This document shows positions 1-7,537 of a stretch of 33,949 nucleotides of DNA, one piece after another (the first letter of the stretch is position 1; the number at the start of each line of letters is the position of its first letter). The stretch is taken from assembly GCA_944350325.1 (NCBI GenBank), contig CALVOS010000005.1, forward strand, positions 1 through 33,949. The letters are read 5' to 3'. The notes under the pieces are model-generated. The model was given only the letters and a program-made list of their open reading frames with translations. It did no database searches and had not been told where the DNA came from. The stretch comes from an uncultured Bacilli bacterium (lineage in GTDB: Bacteria; Bacillota_I; Bacilli_A; RFN20; CAG-826). A program made the position numbers and the translations under genes.

Positions 1-30
1 ATGCTACCGGCGCCGATCCCGTCCGGGCGC

Positions 31-62
31 GAAAATAGGTCAGGCGCCGGCGCCTGACCTAT
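31..62 (-). terminator. Loopless palindrome, probable terminator of the AbiEi-like gene
   Basis: Positions 35-62 are a perfect 28-base palindrome with 14-base arms (left arm ATAGGTCAGGCGCC). Read on the minus strand it is followed by ATTTTC, a short T run. It lies downstream of the minus-strand gene ending at 148, so an intrinsic terminator is the simplest reading. The hairpin would have to open its central bases to make a loop. A dimeric protein-binding site is an alternative. Bases 63-147 hold nothing else I can recognise. Confidence 0.5.
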
Positions 63-147
63 CTCCTTGGTGTCTAAGCCCTTTTATTTTCCGGCAAACG
101 GACTCCTTGACATGGGGTCCACTTCACGGGGAGGTCCTTTTTCTTTC

Positions 148-753
148 CTACCCCCTCCAGAGAACCTTGTGGAGCCCCAGCTCGACGAGCCTCCGGGACG
201 CCTTGGCAGGGAAGAGGGGGGAAAGGGAGGAGATCTCGTCCGCCCCGATCTGGTTCCGCCGCACGTAGTTGCGGAGAAGAGGAACCTCGTCCCTGAGCGC
301 ATCCATGTTTCCAAGGGCGAGGTAGGAGAGGAAGGCGTTCGCTGGAAGCGACTTCTTCTCCACGGTCGCCCATGGGGCCCTGAGGGTCAGCCTATGCCCC
401 ATGAGGATGGTCCTCTTGCGGCCTGACGTCGACTTCCTTGTGATGATCTCGGGCTCGGTCAATAAAGCGGGATCCCTCCCGTGAAGGAGCTCTCGGAAGG
501 AAGGTCCCGCCCAGAAGCCGAAGGGGTCCTTGTCGTCCCCGATGTAGCGGAGCTCCACGACTTCCCGGAAGGTGGGTTCCTTCGCGTCCTTGCCTCGGTA
601 GATCCCGTAGGCGAGAGGGACGACCTCGCCCTCCTCGACCAAGAGACGGATTCCCTTGGTAGACCCTACGGACGAGAGAAGATCCTTGGAGGAAATAAGC
701 GATAACCTACGAAAACCATACCCCTTCGTAGTTTTGGAATGAGCAGACTTCAT
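148..753 (-). CDS. AbiEi-like (DUF6088-type) antitoxin / winged-helix regulator, orphan
   Basis: About 201 residues. The N-terminal part resembles the winged-helix region of AbiEi/DUF6088-type antitoxins: a helix, then L-V-E-E-G-E-V-V-P-L-A-Y-G-I-Y near residues 39-53, matching the family pattern of a strand pair ending in G-[IV]-Y. In that family the N-terminal domain binds DNA and autoregulates, and the C-terminal part neutralises an AbiEii nucleotidyltransferase toxin. No AbiEii-like gene is adjacent: pmbA lies upstream and a probable terminator lies downstream. It is therefore an orphan here, or the partner is outside the window. The ATG at 753 is preferred; a TTG directly before it (756) is also possible. 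There is no Shine-Dalgarno sequence, and a TATAAT box lies 7 bases before the ATG. The family call is from motif memory only. Confidence 0.55.
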   Translation of the reverse strand: MKSAHSKTTKGYGFRRLSLISSKDLLSSVGSTKGIRLLVEEGEVVPLAYGIYRGKDAKEPTFREVVELRYIGDDKDPFGFWAGPSFRELLHGRDPALLTEPEIITRKSTSGRKRTILMGHRLTLRAPWATVEKKSLPANAFLSYLALGNMDALRDEVPLLRNYVRRNQIGADEISSLSPLFPAKASRRLVELGLHKVLWRG

Positions 754-760
754 CAATGGA

Positions 761-785
761 ATTATATAACTAATTCCTAGTTATA
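761..785 (-). promoter_or_regulatory. Minus-strand -10 box overlapped by an inverted-repeat operator
   Basis: On the minus strand a perfect TATAAT occupies 766-761, leaving 7 bases to the ATG at 753. Positions 765-785 form an inverted repeat with 8-base arms (TATAACTA / TAGTTATA) around a 5-base centre, overlapping the -10 box. This strongly AT-rich island stands out in GC-rich DNA. A matching -35 is weak: TTTTTA at 17 bases or TTGTTT at 20 bases. Autorepression by the gene product is inferred from the overlap and from known AbiEi behaviour. Confidence 0.6.
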
Positions 786-807
786 AAAACAACTAACGAG
801 CATAAGG

Positions 808-829
808 AAAACCCGTCCTTGCGGACGGG
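808..829 (-). terminator. Intrinsic terminator of the tldD-tldE operon
   Basis: A 7-base stem (CCCGTCC 812-818, GGACGGG 823-829) with a 4-base loop is followed on the minus strand by TTTT (811-808). It lies 10 bases beyond the end of the pmbA/tldE gene. Confidence 0.85.
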
Positions 830-838
830 CTTGGAAAG

Positions 839-2158
839 CTATTCTCCGGCGATCGACATCCCCTTTATCAGGATGTCGGGGCACTCTACCTTCCGGGTCG
901 TAAGGACGGTGTTCGCGTCGAGCGCGGAGCAGTCCTTGAGCATCTTGAACAGGTTGCCGCTCAAGGTGATGAGGGTCAGCGGGCGGCCGATCTTCCCATT
1001 GACGATTTCAAACCCCTGGGCCTGGCAGGAGAAGTCCCCGTTATAGGGGTTGAGGCCGGTCCCTAGCCCGGCGATGCTCGTGATGTAGACGCCGTTGCCG
1101 GCCTTCGCCACGAGGTCTTCCAAGGTGCCCTTCCCCTTCCGAAGGCGGATCAGCCCGGCGCCGATGCCGATCGAGCCTCCGCCATAGGAGGCGTTGCCTG
1201 TGGTCTTCACCCCGTCCTTCTTCGCGGTCTCGCGATTATGGAGATAGGTGAGGAGGGTTCCCCTCTCAATGAGCTTGCGGTTCTCTTTCGCCACGCCCTC
1301 GTCATCGAAGCCGCAGAAGAAGACCGTTCTGTCCAGCGGCCTCTCCTCGATGGTGATCTTCGGCGAGAGGATCCTCTCCCCGAGCTTCCCGGCAAGAGGG
1401 CTCGTCTTCTTCTGGACGGACTCCGCGCTAAGCGTGGACACGAAGGCGCGGATGAAGGAGGGGAGGACCTTGTTCTGGATGATGGTCGGATACACGCCGC
1501 TCTTGATGCTGGAGGCGCCCATGCGCTTCCGGAGGTCTTCCCCGATCTTACCGGCGAGCTCGGCGGGATCGAAGGCACTAAGATCGTTGCCGAAGAAGGA
1601 ATCTCCGGTATCGATCGTCTTCTCCCCGTCCTTGCCGGTCACGTAGCCGCCGATGATGAAGCTGTTTCCCGCGCTCTTCAGCCTAAGCCCATGGGAGTTC
1701 ATGAAGAGGACGGTGTCGTCGCTTTCCGAATAGAACACCTCAGCGACATCGGCCACGCCTTCCTCCTGGAGGAGAAGCTCCTCAAGCTTCCTTGCGAGGG
1801 CGATCTTTTCCTCGGGGGCGGTCCTTGCAAGGACGGGGTTCCGCACCTTCTTCGACACGTAGCGATCGCTTCCCTCGAAGATCCCGACCTCGTCCGGCTT
1901 TTCGAGAAGCGACGTGGATCGCACGATCGCGTCGACCATCTCCCGGTAGCCTTCCTCGTCATCCTTCTCGGAAGTGGAGAAGGCGATATGTCCGTCCTTA
2001 ACCCCGGTCGCCCAGAGGGAGATGGAGGTTGAGACGCTATAGGAGTCGAGCTCCTTGTGGAACAGGGCGAACTCGAAGCTCTCCGAGCGGCTGACGTAGA
2101 GCTGGGCTTCCTCAAGCCCGGCTTCCTTCGCGTATTCAAAGAAGCGGTCGTACTTCAT
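839..2158 (-). CDS. pmbA: TldE/PmbA-type protease subunit
   Basis: 439 residues, a normal length for TldE/PmbA (peptidase family U62). The N-terminal half has the family pattern of a helical domain with an A-Q-L-Y-V-S-R-S-E-S-F-E-F strand (about residues 18-30). The C-terminal half has the typical Gly-rich beta structure (T-G-N-A-S-Y-G-G-G-S-I-G-I-G-A-G near residues 324-339). TldE has no zinc motif and pairs with TldD to degrade unfolded or modified peptides; in other bacteria the pair matures microcins or removes leader peptides. The start ATG overlaps the tldD stop as ATGA, showing translational coupling. The products very probably form the TldD/E heterodimer in the cytoplasm. No peptide-modification substrate gene is visible nearby. 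Confidence 0.92.
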   Translation of the reverse strand: MKYDRFFEYAKEAGLEEAQLYVSRSESFEFALFHKELDSYSVSTSISLWATGVKDGHIAFSTSEKDDEEGYREMVDAIVRSTSLLEKPDEVGIFEGSDRYVSKKVRNPVLARTAPEEKIALARKLEELLLQEEGVADVAEVFYSESDDTVLFMNSHGLRLKSAGNSFIIGGYVTGKDGEKTIDTGDSFFGNDLSAFDPAELAGKIGEDLRKRMGASSIKSGVYPTIIQNKVLPSFIRAFVSTLSAESVQKKTSPLAGKLGERILSPKITIEERPLDRTVFFCGFDDEGVAKENRKLIERGTLLTYLHNRETAKKDGVKTTGNASYGGGSIGIGAGLIRLRKGKGTLEDLVAKAGNGVYITSIAGLGTGLNPYNGDFSCQAQGFEIVNGKIGRPLTLITLSGNLFKMLKDCSALDANTVLTTRKVECPDILIKGMSIAGE

Positions 2159-3558
2159 TCCAGTCTCCCTCCCCGTCCTCCGACGGTGATTTCCTTAACG
2201 CGGATGGTCGGCTGCCCGACGGTGACGGGCACGGAGCCCGAGACGGACCCGCAGTACCCGCATCCGAGGTCGAGGTCGTTCCCGACCCGGTCGATGTTCA
2301 TGAGGACTTCCTTCCCCGAGCCGATGAGGATGCATCCCTTCACCATCTCGGCGATCTTGCCGTGGCGGACGATATACGCCTCCGAGGCGGCGAAGTTGAA
2401 TTCCCCGGTCGTCGTGTCGACGGAACCCCCGCCGAAGTTCGCGACGTAGAGCCCCAGCTCCGTGTCCTTGATGATGTCCTCCGGTCTGTCCTTCCCCGGG
2501 GCGATGTAGGTGTTGCTCATCCTTGAGGTCGGCTCATAGCAATAGCTCTCCCGGCGGGAGCAGCCGTTCGGCTCCATATGGAGGCGCCTTCCGTTGAACT
2601 TGTCCACGAGGAAGCCCGTGCAGACGCCGTCCTTGATCAGCTGGTTCTTCCGGGTCTCGTTGCCCTCCGAGTCCGCGTTGTTGCTCCCCCAGGCGTTGCG
2701 GATCGTGCCGTCGTCATAGGCGGTGACGAGCGGGGAGGCGATGACCTTCCCGATCGAGTTCGAGAAGACCGAAAGCCCCTTGGCGGTCGCGGTAGCCTCA
2801 AGGCTATGCCCGCAGGCCTCGTGGAAGATGACCCCGCCCCAGCCGTTAGCGATGATGACCGGGAAGCGCCCGGAAGGGCACTCCTTGGCGGAAAGCAGGG
2901 CTATCGCTACGTCGCGGGCATTACGCGCGATCGCGACGCCGTCGATCTTCTTGAGGAGATAGGACCACCCCCCATGGATTCCGGGGGAGTTGGAGGCGGT
3001 CTCGATCTTCCCGTCCTCGGAGGCGGTCGCCACGGCGGTTACCCGGGCGTGAGACTCCTCGTTCTTCATGAGGAAGCCTTCCTCGCCCTCTGCGGCGAAG
3101 ATCTCGATTGCCTTCTTCTCCCCGTAGATTTCCGATCGGGCGCGAACGATGCGGGCGTCCTTCCTCATTTCCTCATCCATGGCGCGGAGGAATTGGATCC
3201 TGGTTTCCGCGGGGATGTCGATGACCGGGTCCTTGATTGGGCAGACGGAGGGAGCCTTTTTCCTGGTGAAGGACTTCACCTCGAAGAGCCGTTCTCCTTC
3301 GTAGGCGAGAGCAAGCTTTCTCGCAAGGGAGAGAAGGCCCCTCTTCGAAAGGTCCGCGGTGTAGCCATACACCGAGCGAAGGCCCTTGAGGATGCGGAGC
3401 CCCGCCCCCCTTGTCCTCGCCTTCGAGATCGACTCCACGTGCCCGGTCTCTACCTTGATGGCTTCCCGCGCCGTATCTTCCACGTAAAGCTCAGCGTAGT
3501 CCCCGCCTGTGGCGAGCGCCTCGTTAAGCGTAAGCAATGCCAGTTTCTTGGCTAGCAT
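2155..3558 (-). CDS. tldD: TldD metalloprotease subunit
   Basis: 467 residues from the ATG at 3558, which follows a clear AAGGAGGAG ribosome site; an in-frame start at 3621 has no such support. The zinc site H-E-A-C-G-H is at residues 246-251 inside G-W-G-G-V-I-F-H-E-A-C-G-H-S-L-E. A C-terminal G-C-G-Y-C-G-S segment supplies the cysteine expected as a further metal ligand in this family. TldD is the catalytic partner of TldE, the next gene, which overlaps it by 4 bases. The complex acts in the cytoplasm on short or unfolded peptides. A weak extended -10 lies upstream (3590-3598). Confidence 0.95.
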   Translation of the reverse strand: MLAKKLALLTLNEALATGGDYAELYVEDTAREAIKVETGHVESISKARTRGAGLRILKGLRSVYGYTADLSKRGLLSLARKLALAYEGERLFEVKSFTRKKAPSVCPIKDPVIDIPAETRIQFLRAMDEEMRKDARIVRARSEIYGEKKAIEIFAAEGEEGFLMKNEESHARVTAVATASEDGKIETASNSPGIHGGWSYLLKKIDGVAIARNARDVAIALLSAKECPSGRFPVIIANGWGGVIFHEACGHSLEATATAKGLSVFSNSIGKVIASPLVTAYDDGTIRNAWGSNNADSEGNETRKNQLIKDGVCTGFLVDKFNGRRLHMEPNGCSRRESYCYEPTSRMSNTYIAPGKDRPEDIIKDTELGLYVANFGGGSVDTTTGEFNFAASEAYIVRHGKIAEMVKGCILIGSGKEVLMNIDRVGNDLDLGCGYCGSVSGSVPVTVGQPTIRVKEITVGGRGGRLE

Positions 3559-3589
3559 AGGCTCCTCCTTCCAAATTCCAAGCGAGCGC

Positions 3590-3598
3590 ACGGTAGCA
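3590..3598 (-). promoter_or_regulatory. Possible extended -10 promoter for tldD
   Basis: Read on the minus strand this is TGCTACCGT, an extended -10 shape (TGn followed by a T-A-x-x-x-T hexamer). It would give a leader of about 25 bases containing the tldD ribosome site. The same TGCTACC shape precedes the minus-strand HAD gene (11095-11087). Evidence is weak. Confidence 0.25.
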
Positions 3599-3613
3599 CC
3601 TTTAGGGCAAACC

Positions 3614-3648
3614 TTCACCAAAAACCGCTAGATGGGGATAATCCCCAT
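3614..3648 (+). promoter_or_regulatory. Promoter with palindrome abutting the start codon
   Basis: GATAAT (3637-3642) lies 6 bases before the ATG at 3649, with TTCACC 17 bases further upstream (3614-3619). A palindrome with 8-base arms (ATGGGGAT / ATCCCCAT around one A, 3632-3648) covers the -10 box and ends exactly at the start codon. There is no Shine-Dalgarno sequence at normal spacing. The layout implies a leaderless transcript with an operator over the promoter. Confidence 0.5.
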
Positions 3649-4248
3649 ATGGATTGGCGCTCGCTTTGCGAAGAGGCGGAACGGAACTTCCAGAAGGAAG
3701 CCCCGCTTGCCTCCGGACGACTCCTCTCCTTCCTGCTGAATAGGACGAGCGCCAGGACGAGGCTCCTCGGCTTCATGACGAAGCCCTATTGGTCTCGGAA
3801 GAGACTGGTCAAGGAAGGAAAGGTCGCCTTTGGGTATGCCTTCCGGGAATGGGATTTCGGGGAACATTCCCTCGAGCACCCCGTCTGGATCGTCCACTCT
3901 CCGTCCCGCAAGGCTATGGATAATCCTGAAATCCTTAAAAGCGCGGCGGAACTGCTCATGAAAAAAGAGGAATGGCCAGCGATAGGGAAGAAAGAGTCCG
4001 CCATGCTCGCCCATGCCCTCGAGCCATTGGCGAGACCTCATTTCCTCCCTCTCCCGGATTCCTTCGGCGAAGTCCCTTTCTTCCTGAGCGTGTTGGATTG
4101 GGTCCCTGCCCACGTCCACGAGCTTCGCCTTGGACTGAACCTGATCGTCCAGAACCCCAGCGTCTCCAAAGAAAGCCTCTTCCTGATGGAACGCTATTTC
4201 CCGGAAGGGTGGAGGGATGCATACTTCGGCCAGGGCATCGCCTTATAG
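3649..4248 (+). CDS. Conserved-looking protein of unknown function
   Basis: 199 residues that I do not recognise. The protein is soluble, with no signal peptide or membrane segment. It has a basic N-terminal half (residues about 30-58 rich in R and K) and aromatic-rich stretches such as F-G-Y-A-F-R-E-W-D-F. The composition is protein-like throughout, and the gene starts right after a promoter-like element and ends 20 bases before a metallo-hydrolase gene that has its own ribosome site, so the two are probably co-transcribed. An antisense frame (4119-3628) covers the same DNA but looks like a GC-rich shadow. The start at 3649 is chosen because it is the first ATG in frame and fits the leaderless arrangement. 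Confidence 0.6.
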   Translation: MDWRSLCEEAERNFQKEAPLASGRLLSFLLNRTSARTRLLGFMTKPYWSRKRLVKEGKVAFGYAFREWDFGEHSLEHPVWIVHSPSRKAMDNPEILKSAAELLMKKEEWPAIGKKESAMLAHALEPLARPHFLPLPDSFGEVPFFLSVLDWVPAHVHELRLGLNLIVQNPSVSKESLFLMERYFPEGWRDAYFGQGIAL

Positions 4249-4268
4249 CGAGGAAAGGAGTCCTATCG

Positions 4269-4862
4269 ATGGCAACGCTTTTCTACCAAGGGCACGCTTC
4301 CTTCCGCATCACATCCGAGGAAGGAAGGGTCCTCTTCATCGATCCTTATGCTGGCGTTGGGTACCAGACTCCCGCCGACCTCTGCCTTGTCACCCACGAG
4401 CACTATGACCATAACGCGGTGGAGAAGATCGTTAGGAAGTCCCAGACGGTCTTCATCCGCGTTGCCCAGGCGCTGGACGGTGGCATCTATCGCTCGTTCG
4501 ACTATTTCGGATACCACATTGAGGCCGTTCCCGCCTACAACTCCCACCACAAGAGGGAAGAGACCGTGGGCTATCTCATCACGGTGGACGGAATCACCCT
4601 CTACCACGCGGGGGACACCGACCTGATCCCGGAGATGGCCGCCCTCAAGGAGAAGAAGATCGACTACGCGCTTCTTCCAATCGACGGTTTCTACACGATG
4701 GGTCCTGAGGACGCCGCCAAGGCCGCCGACATCATCGGCTGCCGCCACCTCATCCCGATGCACATGCATGTAGGGACCGACTTCGATATCGCCCAGGCCA
4801 TGAAGGTCCATAGCGACAAGGCCATTCTCGTAAGGGTGAACCAGAAGCTTGAACTCAAATAG
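4269..4862 (+). CDS. Metallo-beta-lactamase-fold metal-dependent hydrolase
   Basis: 197 residues. The metal motif is T-H-E-H-Y-D-H at residues 42-48 (HxHxDH). A preceding G-H-A-S-F-R-I and F-I-D-P-Y are typical of the UlaG/YtkL-like branch of the fold. A later Y-H-A-G-D-T-D supplies the bridging aspartate, and H-M-H-V near the C-terminus a further histidine. It is shorter than the usual UPF0173-type protein of roughly 225 residues but has all the metal ligands. The substrate is unknown. The ATG at 4269 follows AAAGGAG with 8-base spacing; longer in-frame starts run into the upstream gene. It ends the two-gene unit, followed by a terminator at 4970. Confidence 0.85.
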   Translation: MATLFYQGHASFRITSEEGRVLFIDPYAGVGYQTPADLCLVTHEHYDHNAVEKIVRKSQTVFIRVAQALDGGIYRSFDYFGYHIEAVPAYNSHHKREETVGYLITVDGITLYHAGDTDLIPEMAALKEKKIDYALLPIDGFYTMGPEDAAKAADIIGCRHLIPMHMHVGTDFDIAQAMKVHSDKAILVRVNQKLELK

Positions 4863-4969
4863 ACGCAAAACGCCTATCAAATTCCGAATATCTTGAGTTT
4901 CTCAAAACCATGCAGGTGACTTTGCTCACTCGTGCCCTTCCATATTCCTTTCGAAATGAAGGGCTATGA

Positions 4970-4988
4970 GGCACCTTAAGGTGCCTTT
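4970..4988 (+). terminator. Intrinsic terminator after the hydrolase gene
   Basis: GGCACC (4970-4975), TTAA loop, GGTGCC (4980-4985), then TTT. It lies about 110 bases downstream of the hydrolase stop and directly in front of the gdpP promoter. Confidence 0.7.
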
Positions 4989-4992
4989 CGTC

Positions 4993-4998
4993 TATAAT
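4993..4998 (+). promoter_or_regulatory. -10 box of the gdpP-rplI-dnaB-yycJ-rlmH operon
   Basis: A perfect TATAAT ends 8 bases before the gdpP ATG (5007). No good -35 is visible; the 17-base position falls in the terminator stem. No Shine-Dalgarno sequence precedes the ATG, so transcription probably begins at or within two bases of the start codon. Confidence 0.55.
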
Positions 4999-5006
4999 GA
5001 CGCGGC

Positions 5007-7061
5007 ATGATCGATGCCATCCGGAAATACAGGGTCGCGACCCTGGTGCTCCTCATCTTCGAGATCTGCGCGTCTGCCGTCGCTCTCATTTTCTACTACT
5101 TCGATATCTACGGATTCCAAGAAGTCGAGCACTCCTTCATCTACATCCTCGCCGTCCTCGCCGTGTTCCTCGTGGTGGATTGCCTGACGCTGTTCTTCGC
5201 CCTTGCCAGGCTGAACAAGCTCCGGAGCAAAGACGACTTCAACGCGGCGACCATGATCGGCCCCGAGTTCCAGGAGGCATACGAGTTCGGACGGGTCGGC
5301 ATCATCATCGTCGACGAGGATAACGTGGTCCTCTGGACCAACGGCTTCCTCCAGGGCAGGCAGATCGATCTCGTCGGGACGGAGCTCATGCATTCGGCGC
5401 CCGAGCTCGTCCCTCTCACGTCCTCGCCGTCCACTACCAGGAGAAAGATCGAGTTTGGCGAGAAGATATACGACGTCTGCTATCTTTCCGGCTCTCATAT
5501 GTTCATCCTCAGGGATGTCAGCGACTACGAGGAGGTCGTCGCCTATAACCGCGACCAAGCCCTCGCCCTCGGGATCGTCTCGATCGACAACCTCAACGAG
5601 GTGTCGGGAGAGACCGACGAGACGGCGGATGTCGTCAATGACGTCCGGAGCGAGCTGATCTCGTATTTCCGTTCCTATGGGGTCGTCCTCCGGAGGATCC
5701 GGAACGATAGTTATTTCTGTGTGGCGACCGCCTCTTCCATCCGGAAGATGGAGGCGGAGGGGTTCTCGGTCCTCGAGAAGGTCCGTTCCCTCGTCGTCGA
5801 CCAGCCGACGAAGCTGACCCTTTCCTGCGGCTTCGCCTATGACATGCCGGACACCGCGAAGCTCAACGATATGGCGGGCAACGCCCTTGACGTCGCCCTT
5901 TCCCGCGGAGGCGACCAGGTCGTCGTCTCGCAGTTCGCCGCGGGACTCCGCTTCTTCGGAGGGAAGTCCGTCGCGCAGGAGGCGACGAGCAAGGTCAAGA
6001 TTCGCTCGACCGCCGACTCCATCGTCTCGCTCGTCCGGGACTCCACTGAGATCTTCGTCATGGGCCACGCGGACGCCGACATGGACGCCATCGGGAGCTG
6101 CCTCGGCATCAAGGCTCTCGCCGACTGGGCGACCGAAGGGAAGAAGCGCTGCCGCATCGTCTACTCCCCGAAGCTTTTCGAGCAGAAGGCCCGCCTTGCC
6201 TTCTGCGGCTCCTTCCCCAAGGAAGAGTTCGAGAAGATGACGATTTCCCCGGAAGGCGCCGTCCGCGAGATGAAGTCGACGTCGCTCTTGATCGTCGTGG
6301 ACGTGAGCAACCCCGACCTGACGATCTCGCCCCGCCTCTTGGAGAAGAGCAACAAGACCATCGTCATCGACCACCACCGGAGGGGAGAGAAGTACATCGA
6401 CCACTATGTCCTCTCCCACGTCGACCCCTCGGCATCCTCCGCCTCCGAGCTGATCGCCATCTTCCTTCGCTACGCGACGGCGAACCCGCCCATTCCCCTT
6501 CCCGCCTCCTACGCGACGGTCATGCTCGCCGGCATCTTCCTGGACTCCAACTACTTCAAGAGCAAGGCGACCGGGGCCCGCACCTTCGAGGCGGCGGAGA
6601 TCCTCAAGGACCATGGGGCCGACAACGCCCGTGCGGACGACTTTCTCAAGGACGGCTTCGAGGAGTTCGAGCTGACGACGAAGATCGTCTCCTCGATCGA
6701 GACCCTGGAGACCGGCGCGGTCTATTGCGCCGCCGAGGAGCGGCAGCTTCTGCCCAGGAGCACGCTCGCCAAGGTCGCCAACCAGGCCATGCAGATCAAG
6801 AGTATCAACGCGGTGTTCGTGATCGGGCGGACCGCGCCGGACAAGGTCAACGTCTCCTGCCGGAGCGACGGGACGGTGAACGTCCAGCTCATCGCGGAGA
6901 AGCTAGGGGGAGGAGGCCACTTCCAGATGGCCGCCGCCAGCTTCCCCAACGACCTTTGCAAGGCCCAGACGGTCCAGGGCGTCGTCGATGCCCTCAAGGG
7001 CGTCGTCGAGCAGTACTGGGACTCCGCTCTTGCGGGCGTAAGCGCCCCTTCGGAGCCCTAG
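5007..7061 (+). CDS. gdpP: Cyclic-di-AMP phosphodiesterase GdpP (DHH family)
   Basis: 684 residues, matching Bacilli GdpP/YybT. Two membrane helices (about 10-32 and 43-66) are followed by a PAS-like domain (about 85-180), a degenerate GGDEF domain (about 180-310) and a DHH/DHHA1 phosphodiesterase. Metal ligands visible are H354, D356, D358 and D360 in G-H-A-D-A-D-M-D, D455-H456-H457 in V-I-D-H-H, and the C-terminal G-G-G-G-H at 634-638. It hydrolyses c-di-AMP at the membrane and so affects potassium homeostasis and wall stress. It heads the operon; rplI begins 14 bases after its stop. A 540-residue antisense frame over it is a shadow. Confidence 0.95.
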   Translation: MIDAIRKYRVATLVLLIFEICASAVALIFYYFDIYGFQEVEHSFIYILAVLAVFLVVDCLTLFFALARLNKLRSKDDFNAATMIGPEFQEAYEFGRVGIIIVDEDNVVLWTNGFLQGRQIDLVGTELMHSAPELVPLTSSPSTTRRKIEFGEKIYDVCYLSGSHMFILRDVSDYEEVVAYNRDQALALGIVSIDNLNEVSGETDETADVVNDVRSELISYFRSYGVVLRRIRNDSYFCVATASSIRKMEAEGFSVLEKVRSLVVDQPTKLTLSCGFAYDMPDTAKLNDMAGNALDVALSRGGDQVVVSQFAAGLRFFGGKSVAQEATSKVKIRSTADSIVSLVRDSTEIFVMGHADADMDAIGSCLGIKALADWATEGKKRCRIVYSPKLFEQKARLAFCGSFPKEEFEKMTISPEGAVREMKSTSLLIVVDVSNPDLTISPRLLEKSNKTIVIDHHRRGEKYIDHYVLSHVDPSASSASELIAIFLRYATANPPIPLPASYATVMLAGIFLDSNYFKSKATGARTFEAAEILKDHGADNARADDFLKDGFEEFELTTKIVSSIETLETGAVYCAAEERQLLPRSTLAKVANQAMQIKSINAVFVIGRTAPDKVNVSCRSDGTVNVQLIAEKLGGGGHFQMAAASFPNDLCKAQTVQGVVDALKGVVEQYWDSALAGVSAPSEP

Positions 7062-7075
7062 GGAAAGGAGAAACC

Positions 7076-7537
7076 ATGCGCATCATCATGCTGAAGGACG
7101 TGAAAGGCGTCGGGAAGAAGGGGGAGATCGTCACCGTCAGCGACGGCTACGGGGCCAACTACCTCATCCCGCGCGGCCTTGCTGCGCTTTCCTCTCCCGA
7201 GGCTCTCGGACGCCTCAAGGCGGAAGAGAGGCAGGAGGCCATCCGCCAGAAGGAGCTAAAGAAGGAGGCGGAGGCCATCCGCGACCGACTCGAGCACATC
7301 AACGTCGAGTTCACCGCGAAGGCGGGGAAGGACGGAAGGATGTTCGGCTCGATCTCGCCCAAGGAGATCGAGGAAGGGCTCCTCCGCCAGTGGGGCATCC
7401 AGATCGACAAGAGGAAGTTCCTCGACAAGTACCCCGCCAACGCCTTCGGCTACACGAGGCTTCGCATCGAGCTCTACAAAGGAGTCGAGGGACAGGTCGT
7501 CGGCACGGTCAACGTCCATATCACGGAGGCGAAGTAG
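7076..7537 (+). CDS. rplI: Ribosomal protein bL9
   Basis: 153 residues, the normal length. The N-terminal signature V-K-G-V-G-K-K-G-E-I-V-T-V-S-D-G-Y-G-A-N-Y-L-I-P is fully kept (residues about 8-31), followed by the long connecting helix and the C-terminal domain with G-K-D-G-R-M-F-G-S-I. The protein binds 23S rRNA at the base of the L1 stalk. A strong ribosome site, GGGAAAGGAG, precedes the ATG. The stop codon shares one base with the GTG start of dnaB. Confidence 0.97.
   Translation: MRIIMLKDVKGVGKKGEIVTVSDGYGANYLIPRGLAALSSPEALGRLKAEERQEAIRQKELKKEAEAIRDRLEHINVEFTAKAGKDGRMFGSISPKEIEEGLLRQWGIQIDKRKFLDKYPANAFGYTRLRIELYKGVEGQVVGTVNVHITEAK

Noticed and set aside
3628-4119. 163-codon minus-strand frame opposite the unknown 199-residue gene
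   Set aside because: No ribosome site; the plus-strand frame has promoter-like signals and correct spacing to the next gene.
4992-6614. 540-codon open frame on the minus strand opposite gdpP
   Set aside because: Low-complexity translation rich in D, R, G, E and V, exactly antisense to a well-conserved gene; a typical shadow in GC-rich DNA.
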